Positions 31,911 to 44,577 of a stretch of DNA of 64,000 nt are shown here, piece after piece. The notes under the pieces are model-generated. The model saw only the letters and a program-made list of their open reading frames with translations, searched no databases and was not told where the DNA came from. The translations under genes were made by a program, and so were the position numbers. Positions within the stretch are counted from its first letter, which is position 1. Each line of letters opens with the position of its first letter. Source of the DNA: Oscheius onirici (taxonomy: Eukaryota; Nematoda; Chromadorea; Rhabditida; Rhabditidae); contig OW051469.1 in the NCBI GenBank assembly GCA_932521025.1, positions 9,684,398 to 9,748,397 on the forward strand, given 5' to 3'.

Positions 31911-34277
31911 CTAAAAATCGACGATTTTGGAGACGGATTCGACAAACTTGTTGTCCTTTTTCTTTTCGTCGGCTCCGCGACCGCCGTTGCTGATGACCAT
32001 GAGGAGCATGATTAGCGGGAGATATAGCAGACTAAAATGTGGTTTTTTAGAAAGAAAACAAATAGGAAAAATACCTGAAAAAGAATAATTTTCGCGAGTT
32101 TTTCGCATCTGGAGCCTTATAGAATTGGTAGGAGAGATAGGCAAAGTAGGCATTCACAGGCAGGGAATCTGAAACGGGAAATTTAACGAGTTTTTTGGCG
32201 CTTTATTTGCCAAAGCGGCAAATTTTCGGGGCTGTCTCGCAGCGAAAAGGTTCGATTTGAAAAAGATCACTTTGCAAAAATCTTGGCTGAGTATCCAATG
32301 TTTGTGTGCTGTAGCCAAATTGTATAACGTGTAAACATTTGATACTCAGCCAAGATTTTTGCAAAGTGACCTTTTTCAAATCGAACTTTTTCGCAGCGAG
32401 ACAGCCCCAAATTTTCTAGTCAATTCGAATCAGAAGGCATTTACGTAAAAACTAAGCAGTTACAACCGCAGCAAGCAAACCTTTGCTTCTGGAAGGCTTC
32501 AAGCACACAAAAGCTGAAATCTCAGACGCGCAGGTTATTTTTTAGTAGAATTACTCATTGCTCCAAAACATTTCATTCATCGGTTTCACAGCTTGCTATT
32601 TTCGATGTTTCAGCTGCTCAAAATGGAACGAATATCATTGCCCGAATGAAGAATGACGGTTCTCTACATAAATTCCCTCTATCCTGCCCCAAATTTCAGA
32701 AAAAACGAACCTAGTGCAAAGGTAATAGTCGTCAGATCGGTTAGTGGGGCCGCAACTGAACACAGTCCAATCAGAGCCAGCGAATGCCGTATAGTCGTCA
32801 CTCTGCATAGTCGCTCGTCCGTTACACACATTACTCGATATCCGGCCTGCATTTTTCACAATAAACGTTGAAAAAGTACTGTACCTTGCTATAATCGCTT
32901 CTCAGATTCCAGCTGAGTCCGTTAAAGTGTGGAAATTGCCAAGAGTAGAGGATGGCGGCTAGACAAGCCGCCGCCATGTCCAGAGACCCGTTTACAGCCG
33001 CATAGCCCATCAGGGGAGGAATGGCTCCGACCACGGCTCCGGCCCAAGTACAGCCGATGTGGTGGCGCTTCATTGGGGTGTAGACGCCGGCATAGAGGAA
33101 GACGTTGAGGGCTCCGAGAGCGGCTGTCAAGGGATTGCAGGCAAAGTAGAGAAGACTGACGCCGGAGGTGGCACAGACGCCGGCAAAGGAGAGCGCGTGG
33201 AGCGGGGAAAATCTGAAAATTGCACATTTTTAGGAGATGTTGACGATGCTCAACAAATAACTAGCCTGTTCAAGAAAAGAGTATAGGATAAATAGCGGAG
33301 GGATTTTAACATTTTACATATCAAACGCGACGCTATTTGGCTGAAGACAGTATAAAAATACAGGAATTTGAGGTTATCGACAAGCCGAAGAGATTCTAAC
33401 TGGGCAATATCAAAAAGAAGAGCAACTTTATGCTCTGGACGATCTGCCACGCTTAACATTTGCTGGCACATCCAGAGGGTTTGGTTTTGGGTACTTTAAT
33501 CGTAAAACAAGCCCTAAACTACCCGAACATTCACTGTTTGAGTGAAAACTGAACGAAAAAAAGAACTAAAAGCCAAAAGAACAAATTTCAGAAAGACCTG
33601 TTCGTCACGAGTACTCGGCTCTGTGTCCTCTTCATCTGAGCATCATACGGCGCTTCCAGCAGCTGATTACAGGCATTTGCTGCCGAAGACAGCAGAGCCG
33701 TTCCGGCAACGCAGCTGGCGAACGTGGGTAAGGAGAAGGCCAGCGGAGACATCATATATCCTGCCGCGGCTGAAAATTACACCATTTTTAGCCGATTTTT
33801 TCATAAAAAATGTGGAAAAGGGCAAAATTTACCTGTAGAAGTAATTAGAGCAGTAAGTTTTGACTTTGATAGCTGCAGGTAGGCCGAAACGAGGCCTTTC
33901 GGTTCCATTTTCGTCCATTCTTGTAAATGTGGGTCGGCTACTGCAAAAATGGCTTAAACGGGCAGAAAATATTCGCTTACGTATCAATCCTACGTCTTTT
34001 CGCTTAGATTTTGCCTCTAGGTCCAAAACTTGCACTGACGGGGCTCTTTTGGCCTGTTTCGGCGGATGAAAATGTTGTTCTAGCTCGTCTTCATGTGGTG
34101 CTGCCTATAACTTATTAGTTTTTATTAGAAAACTCAAGAAAAATAGAAAAACAAGCAAGAGATACTCACTTTTGGGAGACTGTTGTACCTAGCGGACGTA
34201 TGCAGATGAAAGCAGCTGGTTGATGGTATTTGAAGAAAACGGCTGACATTTGATGGACTTTTTAAAATACTAATCAT
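31911..34277 (-). CDS. cox-10: COX10, protoheme IX farnesyltransferase
   Basis: Eight exons: 34277-34170, 34104-33981, 33940-33833, 33769-33598, 33212-32885, 32846-32711, 32168-32075 and 32031-31911; 396 codons. The first exon encodes a basic, Ser-rich presequence fitting mitochondrial import. The UbiA-type core begins at [12 protein letters not shown]. The prenyl-diphosphate/Mg motif is [15 protein letters not shown] (Asn148 to Asp156). Later blocks [45 protein letters not shown] and the second Asp region (LRSDYSK) follow the COX10 order, with about eight membrane segments. The enzyme farnesylates heme B to heme O for cytochrome c oxidase assembly in the inner membrane. The ATG follows a TTTTCAG acceptor at about 34305, probably an SL site. 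Introns hold an inverted repeat (32228-32408). Confidence 0.95.
32228..32408. repeat. Near-perfect inverted repeat in COX10 intron
   Basis: GGGGCTGTCTCGCAGCGAAA and a long continuation (including TTTGCAAAAATCTTGGCTGA) is repeated in reverse complement after a 45-nt centre. The element carries GGCTGAGTATCCAATGTTTG, also found in the element at 46458. Confidence 0.8.
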
Positions 34278-34309
34278 CGCATTTGTTCGTCGAGATGGCA
34301 GTCTGAAAA

Positions 34310-36530
34310 GAAAAGAATGCGTCTGTGAGAAAATGCTCGCTCTAGAGGCAAAATTTAAAGGACTGCTTTGCCCAAATGTTAACCACGATTTTTCCTCTTG
34401 TTTTGTCTTTTGTGATCAAAATTCAGAGAAAATTCCAGGAGAAAATGCCAGAAAACGAGAGAAAAGTGGAGACAAAATTATACATGGCGCCAAAAAGGAT
34501 TCAAATATACTTGAACCAAGGTCTCGTCACGAAAATCAGGGTTAATCAGGATTTGGCGAGTAGTTTTGGCGCGAATTCAAGTGTTTTTCTTTGTCTTTGT
34601 ATCCTGGTCCCTTTGACCCATTTGCTCCAATGTCCCCATCGCCCTTGCATTTTTCCAAGCCAAAATTAGAACAGTACTACTATTTCTGCCTCCTTCTTCA
34701 AGACCATACCGGAACTATGACGCCACTTTTCCAGACTGAGCAACGTGTTTCCCCGTCGCGTCTTTCTTCTTTCAAAATCTTGCGTAACAACTACAGATGC
34801 CCCACCCTCCTCCAATGTCGATCTGTACAGTCGGTTCATCTCTCGTCTATTCTCATTCTTTCCACACTGTGCGAGAACTATCTCGTGGGATAAGCCGAGT
34901 AAAACATGCAAATAGGCAAAACTGGTTTGTTCTCGGACAACTTGTACTCTCTACTCTTTCTCGCCGCTTGTGAGTCCAACTTACACAGAAGTTTCTGGGC
35001 TTTTGTTGTAAACTGCCACCTGGATTGGACCTTTTTTTAAGAGCCCCCGTTTGCGAAGATTCGGCTCTCCAACGTAGCCCAAACCTCTCAGACTGAGCTC
35101 ACAATCAGACTCAAGTCGAGTTGCCTATGTATGTCTCAAACAAAGATTTTAGCAATTTCCTGACCTTAAGAACAATTATGAATTTTGCTTGGGCCCTATT
35201 GTTAGTATACTCGCCCACGTTCTGGGGGAATACTCAAGCTGTCCAGTTTCAGCTGACTGTTCCAAAGTTTCCCAACGTTTCGAACACAAACATTCCTCAG
35301 ACAAGTGGTTTCATATCTCTTCCTTATCTTCCCAGTTTCACAAAGTTTGGTGACGTGAATCTGTCCCTCATCACATGCCACTTTAATTTCCCCACACGTT
35401 CGATTTGCGCGTGTGTGGTCTTCAGTTCTCGAATGTCCGGCAAAAGCGTAGTGTCACTCGCGCGCGAGCACAGCCGTTCAGGGTCGGGGCATTTGCCCGC
35501 CTCCCGCCGCCCTTTCAATGGATGCTCGATCGATAGCCCTCTCTCTCGCTCAGCCACCCAGCCTCAGCTCTAATTTTTTTTATTATAAAATTTATTAATC
35601 TCAGTGAAAATGGTGTATATTGAATACAGAATGAGGCTTTTCCAGTGCGCGTTGCTAGGCGACCCTTATCAAACTTTCTTTATTTGTCCTTTCAATTTCT
35701 TCCGTGTAGCTATTTCCAATTGACCAATACCAATGCTCTCAGCCGATCGATTGGTCTCTCATCCCGTAAAGGAAAAAGCTCCCACGACTCAACGACGTGG
35801 CTCTCGCTGTCTCCCCTCCCTTTCTCTCTGGCCCAGAGAGATTCAGATCACAGTTGAGCCATCTGTCCAGTGCTTATGCTCTCTCCTCCCCTCTGGTTGT
35901 ACTTGACCCCCACAGCCACTCTCTCTCTCTCGCTCTTTACAGCACCTCCGCGCAGCTTCTCAGATTTCTCCCAGTGCGCCGTTCCGTGCGTCAGAACTAT
36001 TTATGGAAGAGTTTTTTGATAGGGCTGGCTCTATTTCTTTCTACCGGAAGTTCAAAATTAAGTGTAAATGTCCGGGCAGATGGCCAGTGGCTCTGTGACC
36101 TTGTGCTTCCCGCACACAAACTCGACCGATAAGAGCCTTATTGACGCAACCGGCACCCACTCACAAATGTTGCCAATTACTATTTTCACATTGTTTTGTT
36201 CGTCTTGCTGAGGAATGCGAAGTCTAACGAATATCGATTTTCAGAGGGTATGCGCGCGCGGGAAACTAGCGTTCGAAATCTTGCGTCTAGCTAGTCGCCG
36301 TGCCATGTCGCACCCTTCATTATACTCGCTCTCCTATTCGGAGGACGCCATCGATTTCCTTTTCTGCCCTCTATGTTTATAAGCTATCGATTTGTCGAGA
36401 CGATTTGTTGCCACGAATTGTCTTATCGAGAGGGATCTGCCCAAGATAGTTTTGACATCTGCCCGTCAGTCTCTTCTCTTCCTCTTCCCTTCCTTTTCAT
36501 CAAACCCCAAATTACGAGCTCCATTTTCAG
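34310..36530. other. Long intergenic/promoter region
   Basis: About 2.2 kb between the divergent COX10 and Y-box genes. CpG-containing blocks occur at 35440-35540 (CTCGCGCGCGAGCACAG) and 36245-36380 (GCGCGCGCGGGAAA, CCATCGATTT), likely the Y-box promoter. A TTTGGCGCGAATT sequence near 34574 resembles an E2F-type site close to COX10. CT-rich tracts are common. No supported ORF. Confidence 0.5.
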
Positions 36531-36584
36531 CGCAAAAGATCGCAAGATCATTTGCAAAGGGAGCGTGCGCTCGAATTCCAACTG
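36531..36584 (+). other. 5' UTR exon of Y-box gene
   Basis: Bounded by TCCATTTTCAG and CTG|GTAAGA. It is followed by a 33-nt intron (36585-36617) ending in CTCACAG, just before GAGCAAC and the ATG. The first acceptor may be the SL site, or both may be alternative SL sites. Confidence 0.5.
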
Positions 36585-36624
36585 GTAAGATCTGAGCGTC
36601 GACTCATCCTCTCACAGGAGCAAC

Positions 36625-38161
36625 ATGTCCGAGAACAAGACCGTAAGTTTTTTTCTTCAGCAAAATCGAATTTCGTGATTTAATTTAGCATTTGACAGCG
36701 TAGTTTTGTCTTGTGGGCGATGAATAGGTAGTCAAAACATGTCGCGAAAGAAAAAAACTTTTCACCTAACGTAAGCGCTACCTTCGATCTTCTTTAAAAT
36801 TTCGTCAAATTACCGTATTTTTCACGTTCTTCAAAGTTTTAAACATAATAGCAAAAAATTAGCGTAAGTTCGTAATGGGTAAAATTGGTTTTACTTGCAC
36901 AATCTTTGTAATTCGTTCATTTTTCAGGAAGCCCCCAAGACCGAGGCTCAGGATAAGCCGGTATTGGCTCAAGGAGTCACAGGAACTGTCAAGTGGTTCA
37001 ATGTGAAGCAGGGATACGGATTCATTAACCGCAACGACACCAACGAGGACATCTTTGTTCACCAGACAGCCATCTCCAACAACAACCCGAAGAAGTTCCT
37101 TCGTAGTCTCGGAGATGGAGAGGAGGTAATAAATTATTTCTTTGTTTGCCTAATACTCGCTTGACAGGTGAAATTCGATGTTGTCGAAGGAACCAAGGGA
37201 GCCGAGGCCTCCAACGTCACTGGACCTGACGGAGGACCCGTCCAGGGATCCAAGTACGCTGCTGACCGTGACGGAGAAAACGGACGTGGCTACCGTTCTC
37301 GCCGCTTCTTCAACCGCCGTCGTGGTGGAGGAAACGGCAGTGAGAGCGAGCAGCAGGGCAGCCCTGGAGATCAGGAAGAGGTTCGGTTTAAAACTAACTT
37401 TTAAATTGAGTGCCTGCTCTAATGTTAACTTGGACGCACAGAGTTTTGCGTTTTTGTAGCGCGTATTAAAACTGAGATCAAACCATGGGAAACGCAACTG
37501 CGCACCAACTGTCTTGTACTCAATGAGGGTGCTACGCAAGTAAAATAGAGTTGAAAAATGACCTCGTGCGGCCAAGCCACATTTTTTGCTTAGAGCCACA
37601 TAAAGACGAAATTTTGCCACGAATTTTGAGAATATCCATGAAACGCCATACTTAGCGTGCGTGTACCACGTGTTGCTATTCGATTTGACTTCCCTGACAG
37701 TAATATAACAGCACTTGGGAGGTAGTTCAAAGGCAAAAAATAATCATCACAGTTTCAATTGCGTAACATGCAAAGCAAATGTTTTAGCGCCTAAACTGTA
37801 GTCTTTCAAATATTGCCAATGTTAGCTTGTTGCTTATCTTGTTTACGACTCTGTTCTGAAAACAATGTTTTTGTGTCAACAAACTCTTATCTTAACCAAA
37901 TATTTTCAGGGCGGCCAACGTCGCAGCTTCCGTGGCCGTCGCGGTGGCGGATTCCGTCGCGGTGGACGTCGTGGCGGTCGCAGCGAGAACGAACATCAGG
38001 GCGGCCAAGGAGGCGAGCAGGCCGAAGGTGAGCAGCCCCAAGGAGAAGGAGCCCGAGGCCGCGGTGGACGTGGTGGCCGTGGAGGTCGTGGCGGACGTCG
38101 TGGACGCGGCGGCCCACGTGGAGGTGCCGACAAGGCCGGCGGAGAGACCGAGGCCCAGTAA
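36625..38161 (+). CDS. cey-1: CEY-type Y-box RNA-binding protein with RG/RGG tail
   Basis: Four exons: 36625-36642, 36928-37125, 37168-37380 and 37910-38161; 226 codons. A short N-terminus leads to a cold-shock domain (about residues 21-90). It has RNP1 in [12 protein letters not shown] and RNP2 in DIFVHQTAI, followed by the hallmark Y-box extension [20 protein letters not shown] and GSKYAADRD. The tail is rich in RGG/GGR ([18 protein letters not shown]), a second RNA-binding element. Y-box proteins coat and stabilise cytoplasmic mRNAs and act in translation; CEY-1 is the broadly expressed nematode form, and the sequence fits that branch best. Other CEY paralogues are possible. The last intron is 529 nt with a weak GTTCGG donor. 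The promoter region is CpG-rich, as expected for a housekeeping gene. Confidence 0.92.
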
Positions 38162-38164
38162 ACT

Positions 38165-39310
38165 GTCATTGATACCCCTTATTATTCAAAAATTGTTCAC
38201 TCTCTTCTTCTCCACTCTTTATTCTCTAGCTAGTACCAGCACAAGAACACTGTCACCTCTCTCCATACCTAGACCGACCGCTTAATCGTTGTTGTCCGAC
38301 GTCCAGTAGTAATTAAACCCGCCGTACCATCTTTAGAAAAAAAAACGCTCCCAGCTGTACTGTGTAGTAGACAGCAACATGATTACGGTCCAACTATCTG
38401 TCCAACTCTCTAGACTTCCATGTTTGGAGCAGTTCCCGAACATCTGACCACATTTCTTCCTCAAAACTTGTTTTCACCTTCTTCTACCTGTTATTTTCTG
38501 GATAAATGGTTAGTTGTTCATCAGTGGTCTGCTTGTGTTTATGCCAATCCCTTAGACAGGCTATACTAGTTTGATGCCGCTTCTTCGCGCCATCAATCCT
38601 CGCCATCTGGTCGAAAAAGATATTGACAGAGAGACAGATCCAGCTTCCTGTGTTCATGTTGCAAGGTGTCTCTACAGCATTTCTTCTACTTTCTTCTCTT
38701 CTCGCTGTTCTTTCTTTATCCTCGGAGAATACTTCGGCTGATAGAGTTGAACGCAAGTTTTTTTTTATGAAGGACTGAAAATTTGTTTACCATTCTTCTC
38801 ATCCTACAAAGCAAACGTGATTAGAATGTCTAACAATCCGATAAGCTAATGAAACTTTACTGTAGCTTCCAATTTTGTCCTTTTTTTATCAGACAGTACA
38901 GAAAACCTAAACAACGAATGTAGGCCTCGAACCTGTAACTAAGCCTCACTAGTTTTGGAAGCCACGGCCATCCTTTAAATCTGTTTGACTGAGCAGTGCC
39001 ACCTGGCTTGGTAGACTCTTTTAGAAAGTTAAAATAATTCTACCTGAGTACGGGTTACTGTATATCTGGTCATACTCTAGATGTATCATCAGGCTATAGT
39101 TAAAAGCTGGCTATAAGTGGCACTTACAATTAGTGTTCAGCTGAGGTGTGTAAAAACTGTGGACGTTTCAGGTAACCCCTTTTACAGGTTCTGCACATCA
39201 GACAATCTCTTAGGATCAAACTTGTTTCAGTTTTTCAGGTCAACGTGTTTTGTTTATCTGTTTGATCCAAAGACAAACATCTTTAACTTGTTATTTTCCT
39301 TCTCATTCAT
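38165..39310. other. 3' region of Y-box gene and spacer
   Basis: AATTAAA-type signals near 38313. A tRNA-like B-box (GGTTCGAGGCC, minus strand, near 38930) sits in otherwise unremarkable sequence. The first exon of the plus-strand gene that follows must lie here but I could not define it. Confidence 0.4.
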
Positions 39311-39317
39311 ATTTCAG

Positions 39318-41531
39318 TAATTCCTGCTGTAAACCGCTTCTCCCCTGACAGCAGCATCCTCCATACTGGCCGACAAGTCTTCAGGTACCTCCTTTCTGTT
39401 TCTCATTAGCCAATCCGGTTAAGGGACATAACAGAGTCGAAAGGGATAGTTAAAGTTGCCGACAATTTCTACGAAGAGTACCTCTATGACGACGATGCCG
39501 TTGTGAGTCCAAAGACACAGGAGTCGATGGAGAGGTCTACTGTCAGGTCTACTGAAGTTACTACTATTGAATCGACTGTTGAGACAACTACAGTAGAAGA
39601 GAGTACAGAAAGCTCTCCAATAACAGAATCTGAACCAGCTACTATTATTCCAACTGTTGCTCCAGTCTTCGCTACTCTTCTTGTCAGTCCCATTCCATTC
39701 CACGAAATCCACGCTCCTGAAGTAACAACTACAGTAAGTTCTTTTTTTGGTTACTGTAAGCACTTCACAGTCCTTTAAAATTATTTAAGCAAGAGGCTTA
39801 ACAATCTTAGGGAAGGTCGGTCCAGCACCAAGTTACTCGAATTTTTACTTTTTGAAGGCAGGTAGTCCGGGACCGGTCTATTATTACAGTGAGCGCGGCT
39901 GTTTGAGTCGGCAGTAAATTCCTAAGATCAGCATAAAGTTACAGTACCTATATTTTAAGCCAATTGTTACAGTAACCTTCACCTTTAGCGGTACAAGACA
40001 GCTTATCCTAAAAGCATCAGATTTTTGGAGCACTAGTCAGCTCAGACAGGACGCTGAAATCTTACTTCCATATCTGTGAAAAATCAATTTAAAGCGAGTG
40101 GGTAACTACGGAAATAGGCGGGCTGATTCTACCGTATTTTTATGCGGCTTTTCAAAATATTTTTATTCCAAAAATAGCGAAAACATCGTTTTTTCATCAA
40201 AATTTTTCATTCTTTTCTTTCCTACCTATTTCTCCATGTAAATCAATGCTTCTGACATAATACAACGAGAAATAGCAAAAGAATAGAAGAAAAAAGTCAA
40301 TTTAGCGTTGAAACGGCCTTTTTTACCCAAAAATATGAAAAACCGGCCATTTTCGTTCATTTCGAAGTATTTTCTTCCATTTTTGTCTTCCACTGGCTAT
40401 TTGCAACATGCTTTTTACGATAAACATCATGAGAACAGACGAAAACGACAAAAAAGCAGTTAAAACCACAGTTTGCCTGAAATTTTTGAGTCCGCTGCGC
40501 ACCAGCTTGCTCGCACGGGCGCAGCAGTTACCCACTCGCTTTAAAGGACTGTTTACGGTTTCAAATTACCGACAGTTTCAGGTCCCAGCTCCTAGGTCAA
40601 CTTACCTCAAAAGTGGCGATGTCTATCATCTGAAACAGGACGTGACAGTGGATGAATTCGATCTAAAACAGTACAAAAAACCGGACTGGCGCCGGATTTG
40701 GAAGTCTCTGAGACCGAAGAAGAGGACGATCGTCTCAAATACTGTTGGAATCGTTCCGGATAACCTGCCCCCTCCTCCGCCCGGAGCCACGTTCATCGAA
40801 ATCCCTCAGGTCAGAGCCAGAAGGACTACTAACCCAGACTCCCCCAAGAATACTAACAGTCAGGAGGGTGAGTTGGCTCTCTACTTACCGTAACCTTCTG
40901 AACTAACAGACTACCCACTTTCGATAAGAAGAGACCAGATGATTGACTTACCAGCCAAGGCTAGACCTCTTCGTCGCATCGATGCTGATCCTCTTGCTCT
41001 AACAGCTCCTATTTCTACTCCTCTAACTTACAGATCACAGTTTTCTGATGCTAGTTATTCCAGTTACAGGTACGGTTGGCTCAATCAGAGTATGCTCGGA
41101 AATCATTTAGTCAAAGTCAGCAAATTCGGTCCATTTTAGGATAAAACTACAGTAATCTGAGCAATATCTCCAGTCAATCAGTATCTCGCGAAAACTACAG
41201 TAGTCTGGACAGTATTTCAATAGTAAAGAATGCGAATTCTTTTATTCTACAAACTGCCCCAAAATTTTGACTGGTTGGTTCCGATGCGAAGAAATCAACA
41301 GTAACCCGCCAGTAAACTTTCGTTCTCGGCAGACTTTTTTTTTTTAGCAAAACACTCCAACTCTCTCGAAAAAATGCAGTTTTCAGGAAAAAGTTCGACC
41401 AGGCGCTACAGGCTCTAAACAGCGTCGAGGACGACGTGTTGGACCAGCTGGATGCAACGGAATTCACAGAGAAAAATCCCGAGTTCAGTAGATCTCCTCT
41501 CGGCCCCATTCTGAAACTTGTATCCATCTAA
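39318..41531 (+). CDS. Thr/Glu/Pro-rich protein, unrecognised; N-terminus unresolved
   Basis: Five exons in phase: 39318-39384, 39424-39733, 40582-40867, 40910-41069 and 41387-41531, ending in TAA; about 320 residues. The first visible exon starts two bases into a codon, so one or more upstream exons with the ATG are missing from the model. The sequence includes an acidic segment (NFYEEYLYDDDAVV), a long Thr/Ser/Glu mucin-like stretch (about residues 45-95, TVETTTVEESTESS), then a basic region (QYKKPDWRRIWKSLRPKKR) with PPPPPG. A Pro/Thr-rich part and a final helical acidic tail (NSVEDDVLDQLDATEF) follow. A secreted or membrane-tethered mucin-like protein would fit the Thr-rich part, but no signal peptide is seen. 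The 848-nt third intron carries no recognisable gene. Confidence 0.6.
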
Positions 41532-41581
41532 AAATTATAAATTTACTTGAAAAAAGACATGATATACAACAAATCACAAAC

Positions 41582-43657
41582 TTATTGCTTGGCTGAAAAT
41601 TCTGGAAGAGAGTCCTTCAAGACTTGTGGAATGGCGTCGAGATAATTCTGATGGCTGACCCAGCTGGCGGTGGCCAAGACTCCGCCAGTATTGTTCCTCT
41701 GTACATCGGCGTTGTAGCGGAGACGACGGCCGGAGATGTCAGTCAGATTGCCGCCTAAAAATTGGCTGTATTTTGAATTGACAGCGAATTTATAGCGCTT
41801 TCTGAAGTCTTACTGTCATTATTCTCAATCAATCTCTTTCCCCATATTTTTCATAATATCCTTTTTCACTAGGAAGTCTCGAGTCTTATCAGCATCTGTC
41901 TGACTGTACTTAACGTCTTTCTTCCCGTCCTTTTCTCTCCGATCACCTTTACTCTGTCTGTCTCTCATCCTTCTTTTCTGTCGCGGAATAACTCGGTCTT
42001 CCTACGTTTTTCACCCACTTCTGTCATGTTTCTTTTTAGCTTCACCAAGAAATGCTAAACTAGATCACTCTTTCCCTGCCATACTCGGCTTCTGACAGTT
42101 GTAGTCACTCTCACTAGCTTCTTGACTCGTTGATCATATCAATCCCATTCCCACTTCTTTCTCTGACTCTTACTGTTGAAGCTCTCGAATTCCTGTCCTT
42201 TTCACTGCCTCTCTAGGCTTTTATCATATCCGTATGTCCCTCTCACTTTGTCACTTTGTCCAGAATTTCTACAAAAAATACAATCAAAATCTTACCTGCT
42301 GCATTGAGAACAGCTTCAACGGCGCACGTGTCCCACTTTTTGCATCCCTGGCTGGCGAAGACGTAAGCTGCACTTCCTTCCAGCACTTGCAGCACCTTGT
42401 ATCCGGCTCCGCCGACTTTTCTCACCTCGTGTACGAGATTCTTCTCTTCCAGTGCCTTCAGGGCAGCCAGGACGGATTCGCTCAGATGGCTTCTGGTTGT
42501 GACGACGACTCTTTTCTCATTATCTGATGAAATCATTTAAAAAAAATCTCAAAATTTAAAAAGTACTTGTTGCCGGCACGAGTCCGTTGATTCCACAGCC
42601 CTCGATGGCCCAAATTGTTCGGCCGACCTGGTTGTAGTAGGGTTGATGAATGATTCCGGCTATGGCTCGGTCCTTGTAGGCGATTCCAATTAGGACGGTA
42701 ACCTGTTGGAGAAGGGCTTTGTCTTTATTCTTGAGGGCTAACGCCACTTCGCCTGTTCCGTCCAGTGGATCTACCCAGACGACTACCTGAAAATTGAAGT
42801 CTCATTAGACTGAAAAAGGTCAATTTTCAGCGTTTTTTCGAAGGCAAACGGCAAAAGTAGGTAAGAACACTGGCGCAGAAAGTTCCGGCACTAAAATCGA
42901 GCGCACTGCCATTGAGCCAAAACGTTTGAAACGAAAGTAGACAAGGCTCGCGGTTAAAGCAAAAGTGCTCGAAATTTAGCCTGTTTAAGTGTATTTTTCC
43001 ACTGTGTTTTTTGAGAACTTCAACGACATCGAATAGGGCCAATTTCACACCAAACTTTTTACAAAACATGGCTATTTCAGTTCGAACGTGTCCGTTTATG
43101 ATATTCTGCCGTGGCGCAGTGGTAGATTGATGCTGCCCGAACGAGACGGATTTAATTCCGTTCAAGTTTTTGTATTTGCTTTTAGAAAGAATCGCTAAAC
43201 TGTAAAAGAAAGAAAAAGACCCACCTCTTCTTCCGAAATTGCTCTAAGTTCCTCGGAGCAGTTGACGGCGAGAGGTCCCTTGTCGAAAGTCGTCTCCAGC
43301 TTGTCGCATTTGCTTACAACTTCCTAGGCATTTTTTTTGTCAAAAGATTATAAAAAAGCGGCTACCTCTTCCCCAACAATCTTCAGGTTCTTGTATTTTT
43401 GAAGTAGCGACTGTACGATACAATATTGAGCCTGCCGGTCGGCTTCCGTCTGAAGATCTGGCGTTCCGTCAAGGCTCTTGTCACGAATCTTCAGGGCTTC
43501 CGGCCCATTTTGCATAATTTCCTACAATTGTTATGAGAAAAATTTGAGGAAAAAAGCGAACCTTTATGACATTTCCGGCCGATTCACTGATTCGGACAGA
43601 GCTGGCCACCAGGCGGGCGATAAATGGGGCTTTGTTGAACATGTCCTCCTCGCTCAT
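41582..43657 (-). CDS. 3'(2'),5'-bisphosphate nucleotidase 1 (BPNT1)
   Basis: Six exons: 43657-43562, 43521-43366, 43323-43225, 42786-42567, 42523-42296 and 41754-41582; 323 codons, close to the vertebrate enzyme length. It belongs to the Li-sensitive inositol monophosphatase-type superfamily. First metal site LKIVGEEE (Glu83-84); second [10 protein letters not shown] (Asp123, Asp126); third [18 protein letters not shown]-type blocks [36 protein letters not shown] and YVFASQGC are all present. It dephosphorylates adenosine 3',5'-bisphosphate to AMP in the cytosol, keeping sulfation by-products low. GTGE replaces the usual GTKE after the Asp motif. The ATG is preceded by a TTTTCAG acceptor at about 43684, likely an SL site. 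Intron 42787-43224 carries a tRNA-like fragment. Confidence 0.95.
43108..43165 (+). repeat. tRNA-like fragment (possible SINE remnant)
   Basis: GCCGTGGCGCAGTGGTAGA matches a Pol III A box, and GGATTTAATTCC further on resembles a decayed B box. No cloverleaf can be drawn by eye. It lies inside a BPNT1 intron. Confidence 0.35.
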
Positions 43658-43689
43658 GTCAGTCTTTTGTCCAAAAATAACCTGAAAAT

Positions 43690-44570
43690 ATGAATTTTAT
43701 CGATTTCTTAAAAAAGTTATGAATTTTAAGTTGTCTTGGGGTAAGAATTATTGAAAAAGCGTGCAGGTTAGTTGAAAAAAAGCAAAACGGGGCTAAGCAA
43801 CTCTCACCAGAAGATTTTCCAGCTCAAAACATGGTGAAATGAGAAGGAAAGGGCACGTGGATTGTGCGGAACAAGTGAACGTGGAAAAAAGTGAACAGGA
43901 GGAGCAGAGGGGTCGGTTTGGGAGGAGAATGACGCAATAGAGGCAGGGGGTTCCCCCGAATGTGTCTTTGAAAAGGCGGTCATGAAAAATGGTCAGGAGA
44001 TTTTTTTGACGCATTTTCAGCAGAAAAGGCTTGCATTTTGGCTATTTGCAGTGTTCTTTGCACAGGGCAGCAGAAACACGTTCATTTTGCAACAAAATAG
44101 AGTGAAAGTGATGTTTTACACTCTTCGCAAGTCTTTTTACATATTTTCCCTTCGCTAAAGACCAACATCTCAAGCTTTCTGCGAGCAACTTCAGTCTAAA
44201 TTCTACGAGAAAAAAAGCGCGTAGTTTCAGCCAAAATTGGTCAATTTACAGCGAAAAAAAGCCAGACATGCAGGCCCTGCTGGCGAGATCTAGCGAGGAG
44301 ATTAGGACCCCGTACACTTTCTAAAGGTTGGCCTAAAATGACACGAAAGTACATTTTTCCCTGAGTACGTGATCCCTGCAAAAACTAGGCTTGTCTGGCT
44401 AAGATTACACCTCCCACAGTCCATAATTTCAGCACACATACATTATAGAAAGTACTTGGAAGATTATAAACATGTTTTCAGAGTGAAATTCACGAATAAT
44501 ACGAACATTTTAATCTTATACGGGGTTAAAAGTACAAATTTCTGGTAAAACATTGAAAAAAAAAAATTTA
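43690..44570. other. Intergenic, no supported gene
   Basis: AT-rich promoter region of BPNT1 and 3' flank of the LACT gene; small open frames only. Confidence 0.5.
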
Positions 44571-44577
44571 ACGATTA

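Noticed and set aside
37150-37620. A 156-codon minus-strand frame across the Y-box gene
   Set aside because: Antisense shadow of the RG-rich exon and its intron; the sense strand encodes a clear cold-shock protein.
38905-38960. B-box-like GGTTCGAGGCC on the minus strand
   Set aside because: Lacks a convincing A box and cloverleaf, so not called a tRNA gene.
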